From Methylobacillus methanolivorans (lineage in GTDB: Bacteria; Pseudomonadota; Gammaproteobacteria; Burkholderiales; Methylophilaceae): a stretch of 64,000 bases of DNA. A model generated the notes under the pieces. The model was not told where the DNA came from, ran no database searches, and was given only the letters and a program-made list of their open reading frames with translations. Positions 37,701 through 43,787 of this stretch are shown here, piece by piece. Location: positions 434,001-498,000 of the forward strand of contig NZ_JBIWXY010000002.1 in NCBI RefSeq assembly GCF_044751345.1, given 5' to 3'. Both the position numbers and the translations under genes were made by a program. How positions within the stretch are numbered: the first letter of the stretch is position 1; every line of letters starts with the position of its first letter.

Positions 37701-38793
37701 TATCAATGCCTACATTAACCCGAATGGGGATGGCCCTGCGGTGCTGGCAGGTAATGCTGAAGGCATGGCAGCCTATCGTGAAGCCACATTGAAGGCCGTG
37801 GCCAAGTATGTACGCGATCTGGGTGACAATGCCCCTGGCATGACCGATGAGCAGGCCATGACGAAATACCTGGCGCTAGATCACGACAAGCAGGCCATCT
37901 TTGCCTACCGCCATTACTCCTCGGAATTGCTGGCATCCGGTGAGGCCGATGCGGCACTGAAGGCATCAGGCGAGAGCCTGGCTGGCTTGGTGCGCCACAA
38001 GCGTGGGGACGATGCGGTGGCCATGCTGTTCCCGCGCGATATTGAATACCAGGGTGACCTCACGCTGTTCGATAGCAAGATCAACACCCTGCGCGATGGC
38101 AGCATCGACATCCTGGTGCCGGGTGGCATGGTCAACGTGGGTATCCCGGGTCGCGCCGTGCGTGCGGGCAACGGTATTGTCACCGAGAATGGTGGCGAGA
38201 TACGCGCCTTCGCCGAGACCAATTTCCAGGTCAACCAGTCGCGCGTGGTCACCCAGTTTGCCAACGACATGACGATATGGGTCAACAACGGCAATATCGA
38301 TGCCGGGAAGGGCTCACGTAGTGCGGTGGCGGTGCCGGAGCAGGAAATCTTCACCGATGCCTGGGGCAACATGACGCGCCGCATGAAGGGGGCGTCTGCC
38401 GGTAGCGGTATCCAGGTGCAATCTTATGACCCGGATGGCCCAAGCGGCCCGCTGGAAGCGCCTAGCCTTGAGAATGTCACCACTGCGCTGATTACACCGC
38501 GCGGTACGCTGGATGCCGGTGAAGCGGGTATTGCCGGCGGTCGTATCCTAGCGGTGGCTGATCGTGTGCTGAATGCCGGCAATATCGTCGGTACCACGAC
38601 TGTAGGTGTGCCGTTGGCTTCGATGGGAACGCTGGCAGGCTCGCTGACTGGTACTTCTAATGTGGCCTCTGCTACAACCGCCTCCTTGGGAGATATGGTA
38701 AATCTGCCGCAAAACCAGGACTTCTCGCCAAAGAATATATTGCCATCCTTTGTATCGGTTGAAGTGCTCGGCCTTGGCAATATCGTAAAGTAG
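28768..38793 (+). CDS. Giant TPS exoprotein, filamentous haemagglutinin family (3341 residues)
   Basis: Very large secreted adhesin-type protein. The leader is an extended signal peptide (MNQGLFRLVFSKHLGMFVPA, then SRRRALLAVIMAMLVSGEVM), typical of TPS substrates. The TPS recognition domain follows (about 58-270) with FLNNNGIIFAGTAQVNLGSV, the counterpart of the NPNGI motif. The rest is a long right-handed beta-helix built of imperfect repeats such as VDISG, GGNITL, GDVIV and ADNVTLS. I see no cysteine anywhere in the chain. The last 400 residues (YVRDLGDNAPGMTDEQAMTK, RDIEYQGDLTLFDSKINTLR) interrupt the helix pattern and resemble the C-terminal region of FHA-like proteins annotated DUF3739. 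It is expected to form a long surface fibre. It follows the transporter gene in one operon. Confidence 0.93.
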   Translation: MNQGLFRLVFSKHLGMFVPAPEVATAQTAGSASSARSRRRALLAVIMAMLVSGEVMAEIIPLPSSGLVVGGGNWVGAEIVGATPVLTTIQQNAPQAIANWLKFNLAAGHTLDINQQAGWSMLHRIHDNDPSIIAGTITGKGNNYFLNNNGIIFAGTAQVNLGSVWAMTSSSMTDTLFTQGFINNLAGETFSNTGGFIKVEAGAKLTAATGGKVVLLAKDVENHGIIVTPEGQTILAAGEKVYLKSQDNQANMLVEVDGGGTATNLGEILAQRGNVTLIGLAVNQMGTIKATTSVRANGSIHLLARDSVRTSQESLEGGGTRAVFQAERFGTVNIGANSVTEVAVETDNPEKISNKVTLPASNITVQGRSIDVQGKLLAKGGVVNINALDDGKPVGGGQPIRVLLGDTARIDVSGVDTTGTMDQNQLVIRFYSEEAKDTPLLKGSPLLGQTLYVDARKGTSLFDITPYLKGQTQTIAQRMSAGGTVNITSAGDVITKSGSVIDVSGGVIDYAAGVIRESNLVYNNKIVAISKADRNTPYHSIADVLTITDPKTGMSESFDLGMGGKYQQAYRQGKDAGTVNITSNGGAPVLEGSMVANTRHDITQRSQLPDGGKFNLKVGSQTLRVADRANTLDASFQLGSNNAATEAVVDTKMLDNGFNHIQLTSMGDVIVDKAISTAANGSVGLKGDNVSINKNITTPGGDITATTQTANGNVHVADNVTLSTAGTWANDTRGMQGAQQMPVALDGGNITLDGNQLTFGQNTKLDTSAGAWLNSKGELATGDGGNITLHSGTEIVLPTQMQAYGFNKGGQLAISTLKNVHIGGQDSGTGFWLGADFFEQGGFSHYAITSTGSNSEFVVGDTSGKASVIHPKMQTLQITPGYAAQASANNLTGTVAAPVMKAAGLRAPATLAFAAYNNEFSFGTLTVLENTTIRTDIPDVVGNVGKVTLTAGKGLHMLGSIITPAGDVAFNLNGNPGAVGYDNTQAIWLGERSVIDVSGYYLRPPLQTNNLLMARVYDAGTVTLNANLGFVVAKEGSKINVSGTSGQVDLGANAQGRYISSTLYGAAGDIIIKAREGALLDGDFIADVQGTGQRGSFSLSLESNATPIAINPAPPTGERVLTVTSQKQVQAGSLNAGDSLAAFEGKAQISTEQIDKAQFDHVSLASKSESRDPSSSQHDRIQFEDGVRLKAGETLHLETPRLSVMNDGTVDLQASHIMMSSPSISNDIVAGNGLLRATADWIDLSGHLNFSGINRAELTSRLDIRMRGQVDDNKGSLVTPGSLVMTGRQLYPVTNSEYTIKADGAGSTVTVKSSGEKYKPVFSAGGKLTIQAEDIEQDGVVLAPLGELALEATDTLTLGAGSLTSTSAAGLLIPYGVTRDGGSLWDLPGGATIGGKPMEKRITLSAPNVDMSASNAVVDISGSGDTFAYEFINGLGGSKDILIDNPNTYAILPSLQGDYAPYDYNYYNYVERGGAAPAVGSSIYISGGNGIAAGYYTLMPARYALLEGAYMVELQSGKGLLPGVSTTTFDGSILSSGFFSNVNQSSRATNWSTFRLTSGAVFRDPENSGIKVPAEYLLSSGNEFFTNEAKKNGTAVPRLAVDAGQLVLAASERLSLGSTVKTDVGLNGRGALVDIVSSRINVVSSVGPDNGTLQVTADALNKLNAESLLLGGRRNQGQEGLEITTVASEVNFANTGAEHELKVEELLATATDKVSVASDVRLSTKSSGQVTDSVVRVNGDGALLGISGKHNLVYDRVATSGSTLGGTLDIAAGSQITAHESLVLDATGIAHVDGNLGFFAQEVNGQPVPHGSLTLGANNILLGDADPALDGLRVDDSLLSSFGNLRRVTLNSRQNLNFYGDVSLGNADLDITINAAGISGHAVAGNADVTLTTGQLTLKNSTGAVYTPVSDVAGSKLNINAESIAIEGKGAASPAGAGNFNIGGFEQVAMNSGGDTVFSGNGALAISAQQVSLSSQRVTAATGANYAVNASQGSLSLTGNGSQPTQTSNGIGAKLDLTAREMELGGNIELLAGQLKAKATQGNLDVVAGANINAGSKAVAFDKYTAHTPGGLVALQSDQGNIRVMDGAVVNVGGGSGGNAGTISMTARNGSVEVAANSLKGQAAEGNTGGSFLLDSKTMTDFSTLNAALNAGGFDATRNLRLRDGDFNIAAADVVKAQNIILSADNGSFNLHGTLDASGQQGGKVKVFARDDLNLKAGSKLLAKAEASDGKGGDVLLSSDTGTINAEVFSGGQRLADAAVIDVSGNTKGEVTMRAERVGASGLKVATDAPAAITGASKVVLESFKVINSGSTINAATLATVNADTTAFYSGAGTIADTYQATSDGLAVIVAPHTEIRTTGTTTIGSDLNLATLSQGRDGSLTIRSTGDLNVNGTISDGFNGVATTSTLGTGQSWSINLVAGADMSAANYMATLSDNTIGNMTLANDKMIRTGTGDIHLAAAGKFTLGNGNSVIYTAGRKADDLAGYTSPTGATGIGSVGTAYLTNGGDITIETGSDITGALLDTTGRQQLINNWLFRQGGGNSNLPVSWWLRTDQFRQGVAAFGGGDVNVTSGGSVTNLSVSVPTTGRFVSTSSNRTDGGGNIKVQAAGDINNGVYYAGRGDIALSAGGDIANAGNTFGTVIALQDATASLSAVGDVLIEAVINPTLFAQSNVNAPGAQSLTANGLHSSFNTYSERAGLEVSSLTGNVSFGDFYRNAITNKMATAAQGLLSTQSIAITRASLGLMPGTLEVTAYNGSITAHSDAGLILMPSSLGNLSLLAGADIQSPWIIMSDADPAKLPGVFSPVRSLNEASNSFGKLADYVQLNHATTPLHINNPQEVVIVARDGTIGKEDVATHISLPKAASIIAGLDILNLNAGEITTNTGASLTYQGQLQNLSANNLTIVKAGRDILQTSAVDSSYNLAGPGNFLFQAGRHFNLGASGGLNSVANTINSYLPDTGASITVLAGVGSGPKLADYINAYINPNGDGPAVLAGNAEGMAAYREATLKAVAKYVRDLGDNAPGMTDEQAMTKYLALDHDKQAIFAYRHYSSELLASGEADAALKASGESLAGLVRHKRGDDAVAMLFPRDIEYQGDLTLFDSKINTLRDGSIDILVPGGMVNVGIPGRAVRAGNGIVTENGGEIRAFAETNFQVNQSRVVTQFANDMTIWVNNGNIDAGKGSRSAVAVPEQEIFTDAWGNMTRRMKGASAGSGIQVQSYDPDGPSGPLEAPSLENVTTALITPRGTLDAGEAGIAGGRILAVADRVLNAGNIVGTTTVGVPLASMGTLAGSLTGTSNVASATTASLGDMVNLPQNQDFSPKNILPSFVSVEVLGLGNIVK

Positions 38794-38809
38794 TTAAGCG
38801 ATGGAGCAA

Positions 38810-38843
38810 GTCAAAAGGACTAGGTTTTCCTAGTCCTTTTGAC
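38810..38843. terminator. Perfect 15-bp inverted repeat after the exoprotein gene
   Basis: The arms 38810-38824 (GTCAAAAGGACTAGG) and 38829-38843 are exact complements around a TTTT loop, 17 bases after the stop. The T-rich 3' arm makes a terminator likely, in both directions. It contains CTAGTCC but in everted order relative to the candidate EpsA sites, so I do not count it among them. Confidence 0.65.
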
Positions 38844-38870
38844 ATTCTTGTGACACAACAATTTAACGTA

Positions 38871-38905
38871 CAAGTCACTAGCAAGTCACACATGAAATTT
38901 ATATT
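38871..38905 (+). promoter_or_regulatory. Promoter with 11-bp-phased direct repeat before the ExbB operon
   Basis: CAAGTCAC occurs at 38871-38878 and again at 38882-38889, an 11-bp step, and a -10-like TATATT lies at 38900-38905, ten bases after the second copy. This is the spacing of OmpR/PhoB-type class II activation, where the box replaces the -35. The regulator is unknown; an OmpR-like one is encoded at 50357-51106. Confidence 0.5.
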
Positions 38906-38932
38906 ACGCGCTTTGTCCTGGAGCGCGGTTCG

Positions 38933-40603
38933 ATGTTGAGAAAGTTAGTAGTTCTGCTGATGTTGCTGCCCGGCATGGTCTATGCCGCCTGGAATGAAGG
39001 CGGGAATGAAGCATGGAGTAGCCGCGCCAAAGTTACGATCAATGCTACAGGCATCCCTACGGCCGAATCCGAAGTACCTGTGGTTTTGCGCCTGCACTCG
39101 GGCAATTTTGACTTTTCCAGTGCCAATCTTGATGGTTCCGACCTGCGTGTAGTGGCAGGTGATGACAAAACCGAACTGAAATTCCATATCGAGAAGTTCG
39201 ATTCAGTGAATGAACTGGCCGTGATCTGGGTCTTACTGCCCAAGCTTGATCCAGCCGCCAAGGATGCGCATATCTGGCTTTACTCCGGTAACGAAACTGC
39301 AACTTCGGCTGCTGATGCGGCGGGTAGTTTCGATGCTGCGACCGCTGCCGTATTCCATTTTGCCGAAAGCGCTTTGCTGCAGGATAGCAAGCATGCGCTG
39401 TTGGCGACAGGCAATGTGACGGTGCAGAAGGCTGCCCTGATCGGTGAAGCAGCCGTATTGAATGGCGAGCCGCTGGTGCTGGCTGCCAATCCCGCGCTGG
39501 CACTCAATGATGCACAAGGATTTACCTTTAGCGCCTGGCTCAAGCCTGGTGAGGCTGAAGGCACGTTGTATCAACAAGGTGCTGTGACCATCAGCCTGGT
39601 GGCTGGCAAGCTGCAGTTCAACAACGGTAGCGCGGTGGTGGCGGGTGGCGAACTCAAGACTGCGGTCTGGCAGCATGTTGCCGTGACGGTGGCTGGTGGC
39701 AAGGTTGTCCTGTATATCGATGGTACTGAAGTTGCCAATGGTGCGGCTGCCCTGCCAGCAGTGCAGGATGCTGTGCAGATAGGCAATGGCTATCAGGGTG
39801 AGCTGGACGAGTTGGAGCTGGCCTCGGCTGCACGTAGCGCCGCCTGGATCAAAGCGGCTGCCAGCGGCCAGAGCATGGATGGTCAGCTGATCAAGGTCAG
39901 TGCCGCCGAAGGTGATGAGGAAGAAGAGGGTGGCAGCTCCCACTTCATGGTGCTGTTCCACAGCCTCACTGTCGATGCATGGGTGGTGATCATTATCCTT
40001 GCGGTCATGTTTGCGATTAGTGCTGCGGTTATGGTAGCCAAGGCACGCCAGGTTACGCGCAATGACAAAGCCAACCGTGCCTTTATTGAGCGTTTCAATG
40101 ATGCGAGCCATGCTGAATTGCTGCAGCTTGATCAGGGCGCCGATACACAAAATTCTACGGTAGTGCGGCTCTATCTAGCTGGCCTGCGTGAGATCCGCAA
40201 GCGTTATGATGCAGCCGGTCAGTTGTCCCTGAGCGGTGCTTCGCTCGATGCGATCAAGGCTGCGGTGGATGCTGACCTGATCCGCGAGAACAAAAAACTC
40301 AACAGCAATATCGTGCTGCTGACCATCGCGATTTCCGGCGGTCCTTTCTTGGGCCTGCTCGGTACCGTAATCGGCGTCATGATCACCTTTGCGGAGATTG
40401 CAGCAGCGGGTGACGTGAACGTCAACGCCATTGCCCCGGGTATTGCTGCAGCGTTGATGGCAACGGTTGCTGGTCTGGCCGTGGCGATTCCAGCGCTGTT
40501 TGGCTACAACTATCTCTCCAGCCGCATCAAGAATATCAATACCGACATGCAGATTTTCGTGGATGAGTACATCACCCGCGTGGCTGAGCTCTACGGCAAA
40601 TAA
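38933..40603 (+). CDS. ExbB/TolQ/MotA proton-channel protein fused to a DUF2341/LamG-like periplasmic region
   Basis: A 556-residue chimeric protein. It has a signal peptide (MLRKLVVLLMLLPGMVYA), a DUF2341-like beta domain (about 20-115: SSRAKVTINATGIPTAESEV, KDAHIWLYSGNETATSAADA) and a ConA/LamG-like lectin fold (about 125-315: TFSAWLKPGEAEGTLYQQGA, VWQHVAVTVAGGKVVLYIDG). The C-terminal ExbB unit has three membrane segments (about 345-368, 460-485, 500-525) and the channel signatures GGPFLGLLGTVIGVMITF and GIAAALMATVAGLAVAIPAL. Ordinary ExbB is about 240 residues, so the lectin-like part is an addition that would sit in the periplasm. The start has GGAG upstream. It heads the operon ExbB-ExbD-ExbD-TonB. 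Confidence 0.88.
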   Translation: MLRKLVVLLMLLPGMVYAAWNEGGNEAWSSRAKVTINATGIPTAESEVPVVLRLHSGNFDFSSANLDGSDLRVVAGDDKTELKFHIEKFDSVNELAVIWVLLPKLDPAAKDAHIWLYSGNETATSAADAAGSFDAATAAVFHFAESALLQDSKHALLATGNVTVQKAALIGEAAVLNGEPLVLAANPALALNDAQGFTFSAWLKPGEAEGTLYQQGAVTISLVAGKLQFNNGSAVVAGGELKTAVWQHVAVTVAGGKVVLYIDGTEVANGAAALPAVQDAVQIGNGYQGELDELELASAARSAAWIKAAASGQSMDGQLIKVSAAEGDEEEEGGSSHFMVLFHSLTVDAWVVIIILAVMFAISAAVMVAKARQVTRNDKANRAFIERFNDASHAELLQLDQGADTQNSTVVRLYLAGLREIRKRYDAAGQLSLSGASLDAIKAAVDADLIRENKKLNSNIVLLTIAISGGPFLGLLGTVIGVMITFAEIAAAGDVNVNAIAPGIAAALMATVAGLAVAIPALFGYNYLSSRIKNINTDMQIFVDEYITRVAELYGK

Positions 40604-40614
40604 GCGGAGCGCAC

Positions 40615-41022
40615 ATGGCCGATATCAAGGAAGACAACCAGCCCTATGACGAGATCAACATCACGCCCATGCTTGATCTCGCCTATGTGCTGCTGGTGAT
40701 CTTCATCATCATGACTACAGCTTCGGTACAGGGCGTCAAGGTGGAAATTCCGCAGACCAGCGCCACTGGCAACCTGGCCAAGCCGGATATACGCGGCATT
40801 ACCATCACTGGCGAGGGTGATGTCTATCTGGATGCTTATCCGGTAGATCTCGCCACGCTGGAGCAGCGCCTGGGTGAGTACAAGGCCAATAACCCGGAAT
40901 TGCCCGTTGTACTCAAGGGCGATGCCGCCGCACATTACGAAAAGGTGTCTGCAGTGCTGGAAATATGCAAGAAGCTGGGTATCACGGAAGTGGGCCTGGT
41001 GACCAAGAAAGCCGAGGGTTAG
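40615..41022 (+). CDS. ExbD/TolR-family protein (first)
   Basis: A 135-residue proton-channel partner of ExbB. It has a short cytoplasmic start, then one membrane helix with the essential aspartate, NITPMLDLAYVLLVIFIIMT (D21), and a periplasmic domain (VDLATLEQRLGEYKANNPEL, VVLKGDAAAHYEKVSAVLEI). It follows the ExbB gene by 11 bases and shares the operon. Two different ExbDs in one operon suggest a heteromeric channel partner. Confidence 0.92.
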   Translation: MADIKEDNQPYDEINITPMLDLAYVLLVIFIIMTTASVQGVKVEIPQTSATGNLAKPDIRGITITGEGDVYLDAYPVDLATLEQRLGEYKANNPELPVVLKGDAAAHYEKVSAVLEICKKLGITEVGLVTKKAEG

Positions 41023-41024
41023 TC

Positions 41025-41429
41025 ATGCAGGTTCAAGACGACAGCAAACCCTACGACTCCATCAATATCACGCCGATGCTGGACTTGGCTTATGTACTGC
41101 TGGTGATCTTTATTTTGATGACCACGGCCTCGGTGCAGGGCCTGACCATGAACCTGCCCAAGCCCTCGAACAAGCCGAGTACCGAGCAGCACGAGGTCAA
41201 GATAGTGCAAGTGCAGGAGGGTGGCACGCTGTTGCTTAATGGCATAGGTGTCAACCTGACTGAGCTGGAAAGCCAGCTCAATGCTGCACGTGCCCGTGAC
41301 CCCAAGTTCTCGGTGATGATCAAGGGCGATGCACGTGCACCTTATGCCGGCATTGTCTCGGTGGTGGATTTGGTGACGCGTATGGAAATCCAGAATGTAG
41401 GCCTGGTGACCTCGAGGATAGGTACCTGA
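41025..41429 (+). CDS. ExbD/TolR-family protein (second)
   Basis: A 134-residue paralogue of the preceding gene, with the same membrane motif NITPMLDLAYVLLVIFILMT and the essential aspartate at D20. The periplasmic parts of the two diverge, so they are not redundant copies. The ATG at 41025 lies 2 bases after the previous stop with GAGGG upstream; an extension to 40965 would overlap the first ExbD by 58 bases and is rejected. It shares a base with the TonB start. Confidence 0.92.
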   Translation: MQVQDDSKPYDSINITPMLDLAYVLLVIFILMTTASVQGLTMNLPKPSNKPSTEQHEVKIVQVQEGGTLLLNGIGVNLTELESQLNAARARDPKFSVMIKGDARAPYAGIVSVVDLVTRMEIQNVGLVTSRIGT

Positions 41430-42100
41430 TGGCTGAGATGAAAAAGCAGGGCAAGGCCAATTGGGTGTGGATCGTTGTTGGGGTGATGGTGGTGTCGGCC
41501 TTGGGTTACGGGATTTACAGCCTGTTATCGAGCAAGCCTGGCCCGAAGAAGCCACCTGTTACCACGGTGAAGTTATTGCCGGATACCCCTCCGCCACCGC
41601 CACCACCGCCCAAGGAACCACCGAAGGAGCAACCCAAGGAGGAGCCTAAGGAAATCAAGGTGGAGCAGCCCAAGCCAGTGGAAGCACCACCTGAGCCGCA
41701 AAATTTGAAGATGGAGGGGGAGGCGGGTGATGCGCCCAGCGCCTTCGGTGCGGGCAAGGTCACCAGTGATTACAGCGGTGGCGATGTGGGTGTGAAGATC
41801 GGCGGCAGCAAGGGATTGTCGGCCTATGCCTGGTATACCAACCAGATCAAGTCGAGCATCGAGAATGCCATTGCCGAACAGCCTGAGCTGGCCAAGGAGC
41901 AGTACCGCATTGTGGTCGAGCTATGGCTGGCCAAGGATGGTCGCGTGGAAAAGATCGAGTTGCTGAACGGCAGTGGCGAGGAAAAGAAGGATGGATTGTT
42001 GCGCAAAGCCTTGCAGTCGATCAAGCGCATGCCAGAGGCACCGCCGGAAGATATGCCGCAGCCAGTGAAGTTGCGGATTACTGCCAAGAACATGGGTTGA
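41429..42100 (+). CDS. TonB-family energy transducer
   Basis: A 223-residue protein with an N-terminal membrane anchor (about 11-32, NWVWIVVGVMVVSALGYGIY) and a long Pro/Lys/Glu-rich periplasmic spacer (PPPPPPPPKEPPKEQPKEEP). The C-terminal TonB domain (about 140-223) contains YRIVVELWLAKDGRVEKIEL and LRKALQSIKRMPEAPPEDMP. It transmits proton-motive force from ExbB/ExbD to an outer-membrane partner. No TonB-dependent receptor is in the operon; the following porin and the TPS pair are the only outer-membrane neighbours. Confidence 0.9.
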   Translation: MAEMKKQGKANWVWIVVGVMVVSALGYGIYSLLSSKPGPKKPPVTTVKLLPDTPPPPPPPPKEPPKEQPKEEPKEIKVEQPKPVEAPPEPQNLKMEGEAGDAPSAFGAGKVTSDYSGGDVGVKIGGSKGLSAYAWYTNQIKSSIENAIAEQPELAKEQYRIVVELWLAKDGRVEKIELLNGSGEEKKDGLLRKALQSIKRMPEAPPEDMPQPVKLRITAKNMG

Positions 42101-42153
42101 GGCAGCAACTAGGGAATTGACAAGCCTTACAGGCTTAGATTGAGGCAAACAAA

Positions 42154-43785
42154 ATGAAAACTGAAGTACGTATGATGAAGCCGGTAGCGATGGCCTTGAG
42201 CTTGATGCTACTGGTATCGAATGCAGGCGCGGGGGAGCGCGAATCGCTGGAGCAGTTGCGTAGTACCACGGTAGGGCTGATTGAGGCGTTGGTACAGGAA
42301 GGTATACTTTCCAAGGAAAAAGCGAATGAGCTAATCCGCAAGGCTGAGGCAGCCAAGCAGGCTCCGGCAGAGTCGAACGCTCAGCCAGTCGTGGCAGGGG
42401 TGGCTGATGCCACGGCGCAGGATGGCAGCGTAGTGCGTGTGCAGTATGTGCCGGAGTTTGTAAAACAGCAGTTGCGCGCCGATATTGAGAAGGATGTGAT
42501 GGCCAAGCTCAACTATCATGTAGAAAGCGAGCGCCTGGCACTGCCAAGCTGGCTTGATCGTATTTCTTTCGAGGGTGATGTGCGCCTGCGTTACGAGCCT
42601 GACAGGTTCTCTGAACGTAACCTGCCGGAGTTTCAGTATGGCCTTAATACGGGTCGCCAGGCCATGATTGCCAACAGTACGGACGACCAGAACCGCTACC
42701 GTGTGCGTGCGCGTTTTGGCATCAATGCCAAGCTAAGTGATACGTTTACGGCCGGTATCCGCATGACGACTGGTCACATGGATAACCCGCTATCTCCCAA
42801 CCAGTCCATCGAGATTCGTCAGGCCAAGCTCGATTGGGGCCTGGATCGGGTATTCGTCACGGCCAAGCCATATTCCTGGTTGACGGCTACCGCTGGCCGT
42901 TTTGCCAATCCTTTCTTCTCAACCGATATGGTGTGGGATCGCTCGCTGGCGTTTGATGGTGCGGCCGTGACTTTTACGCCCAAGCTGAATGACAGTGTGA
43001 CAGGCTTCGGTACTATTGGTGCTTTCCCGATTGACCAGGTGCACAAGAATTCCTTCAATAAGGCCAAGGATAAATGGTTCATGGGTGCCCAGGCTGGTCT
43101 GGAGTGGATCAGCCCTAACAAGTCCAGCGTCAAGGCTGGCTTGGCACTGTATGACTTTAAGGAGGTACAGGGCATACGCAATAACCAGGATGGTGTGGAT
43201 ACGCGCTACAACGCTAGCGTGATGCCGTGGCGCCAGAAGGGTAACAATACCTTTGATGTGCTGCAGAATGGCGATGCCAGTTGCGGCCTGGTAGATCTTG
43301 CCAATGGCGGTCAAGGCTACAGTGGTAGTGGTTGCGGCCTGGCATCCAAGTTCAAGGTGCTTAACCTGACTGGTCAGGTTGACCTTGCAACCTTTGATCC
43401 TGTGCATGTCATCCTGCAGGGTGACTATGCTCGCAACATCGCGTTTGACCGTCAGGAGATCTACAACCGTACCGGCAGGCTGTATGACAAGGAAACCGAT
43501 GCTTACCAAGTCAAGCTGACGGTGGGTATGCCAGATGTGGCTAACCGTCACGATTGGCAAGTGTTTGGTGCGTATAAGCGCATCGAGGCTGATGCAGTGA
43601 TGGACTCCTTCAACGACTCCGACTTTAACCTGGGCGGTACCAATGCCAAGGGTACTATTCTGGGTGGCAGCTATGGCCTGGACAAGAACACTTCGTTTAC
43701 AGCGCGCTGGTACAGCACCCGTGAGGTAAGCGGTTTGCCGCTGTCCATTGATGTGTTCCTCTTTGACCTGACAGCTAGGTTCTGA
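42154..43785 (+). CDS. Putative outer-membrane porin (Porin_5-like)
   Basis: A 543-residue protein with a signal peptide (MKTEVRMMKPVAMALSLMLL...NAGA). A coiled-coil stretch follows (about 30-70: LEQLRSTTVGLIEALVQEGI, LSKEKANELIRKAEAA), then a beta-barrel beginning SWLDRISFEGDVRLRYEPDR and ending VFLFDLTARF with the terminal Phe. This layout matches proteins annotated 'putative porin' (PF16930 type). It follows the TonB gene by 53 bases and likely belongs to the same operon. Its cargo is unknown; it may be the outer-membrane end of the energised complex. Confidence 0.87.
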   Translation: MKTEVRMMKPVAMALSLMLLVSNAGAGERESLEQLRSTTVGLIEALVQEGILSKEKANELIRKAEAAKQAPAESNAQPVVAGVADATAQDGSVVRVQYVPEFVKQQLRADIEKDVMAKLNYHVESERLALPSWLDRISFEGDVRLRYEPDRFSERNLPEFQYGLNTGRQAMIANSTDDQNRYRVRARFGINAKLSDTFTAGIRMTTGHMDNPLSPNQSIEIRQAKLDWGLDRVFVTAKPYSWLTATAGRFANPFFSTDMVWDRSLAFDGAAVTFTPKLNDSVTGFGTIGAFPIDQVHKNSFNKAKDKWFMGAQAGLEWISPNKSSVKAGLALYDFKEVQGIRNNQDGVDTRYNASVMPWRQKGNNTFDVLQNGDASCGLVDLANGGQGYSGSGCGLASKFKVLNLTGQVDLATFDPVHVILQGDYARNIAFDRQEIYNRTGRLYDKETDAYQVKLTVGMPDVANRHDWQVFGAYKRIEADAVMDSFNDSDFNLGGTNAKGTILGGSYGLDKNTSFTARWYSTREVSGLPLSIDVFLFDLTARF

Positions 43786-43787
43786 TC

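Noticed and set aside
38810..38843. A further candidate EpsA site
   Set aside because: It contains GGACTA and TAGTCC, but in the everted order and as part of a 15-bp terminator-like hairpin.
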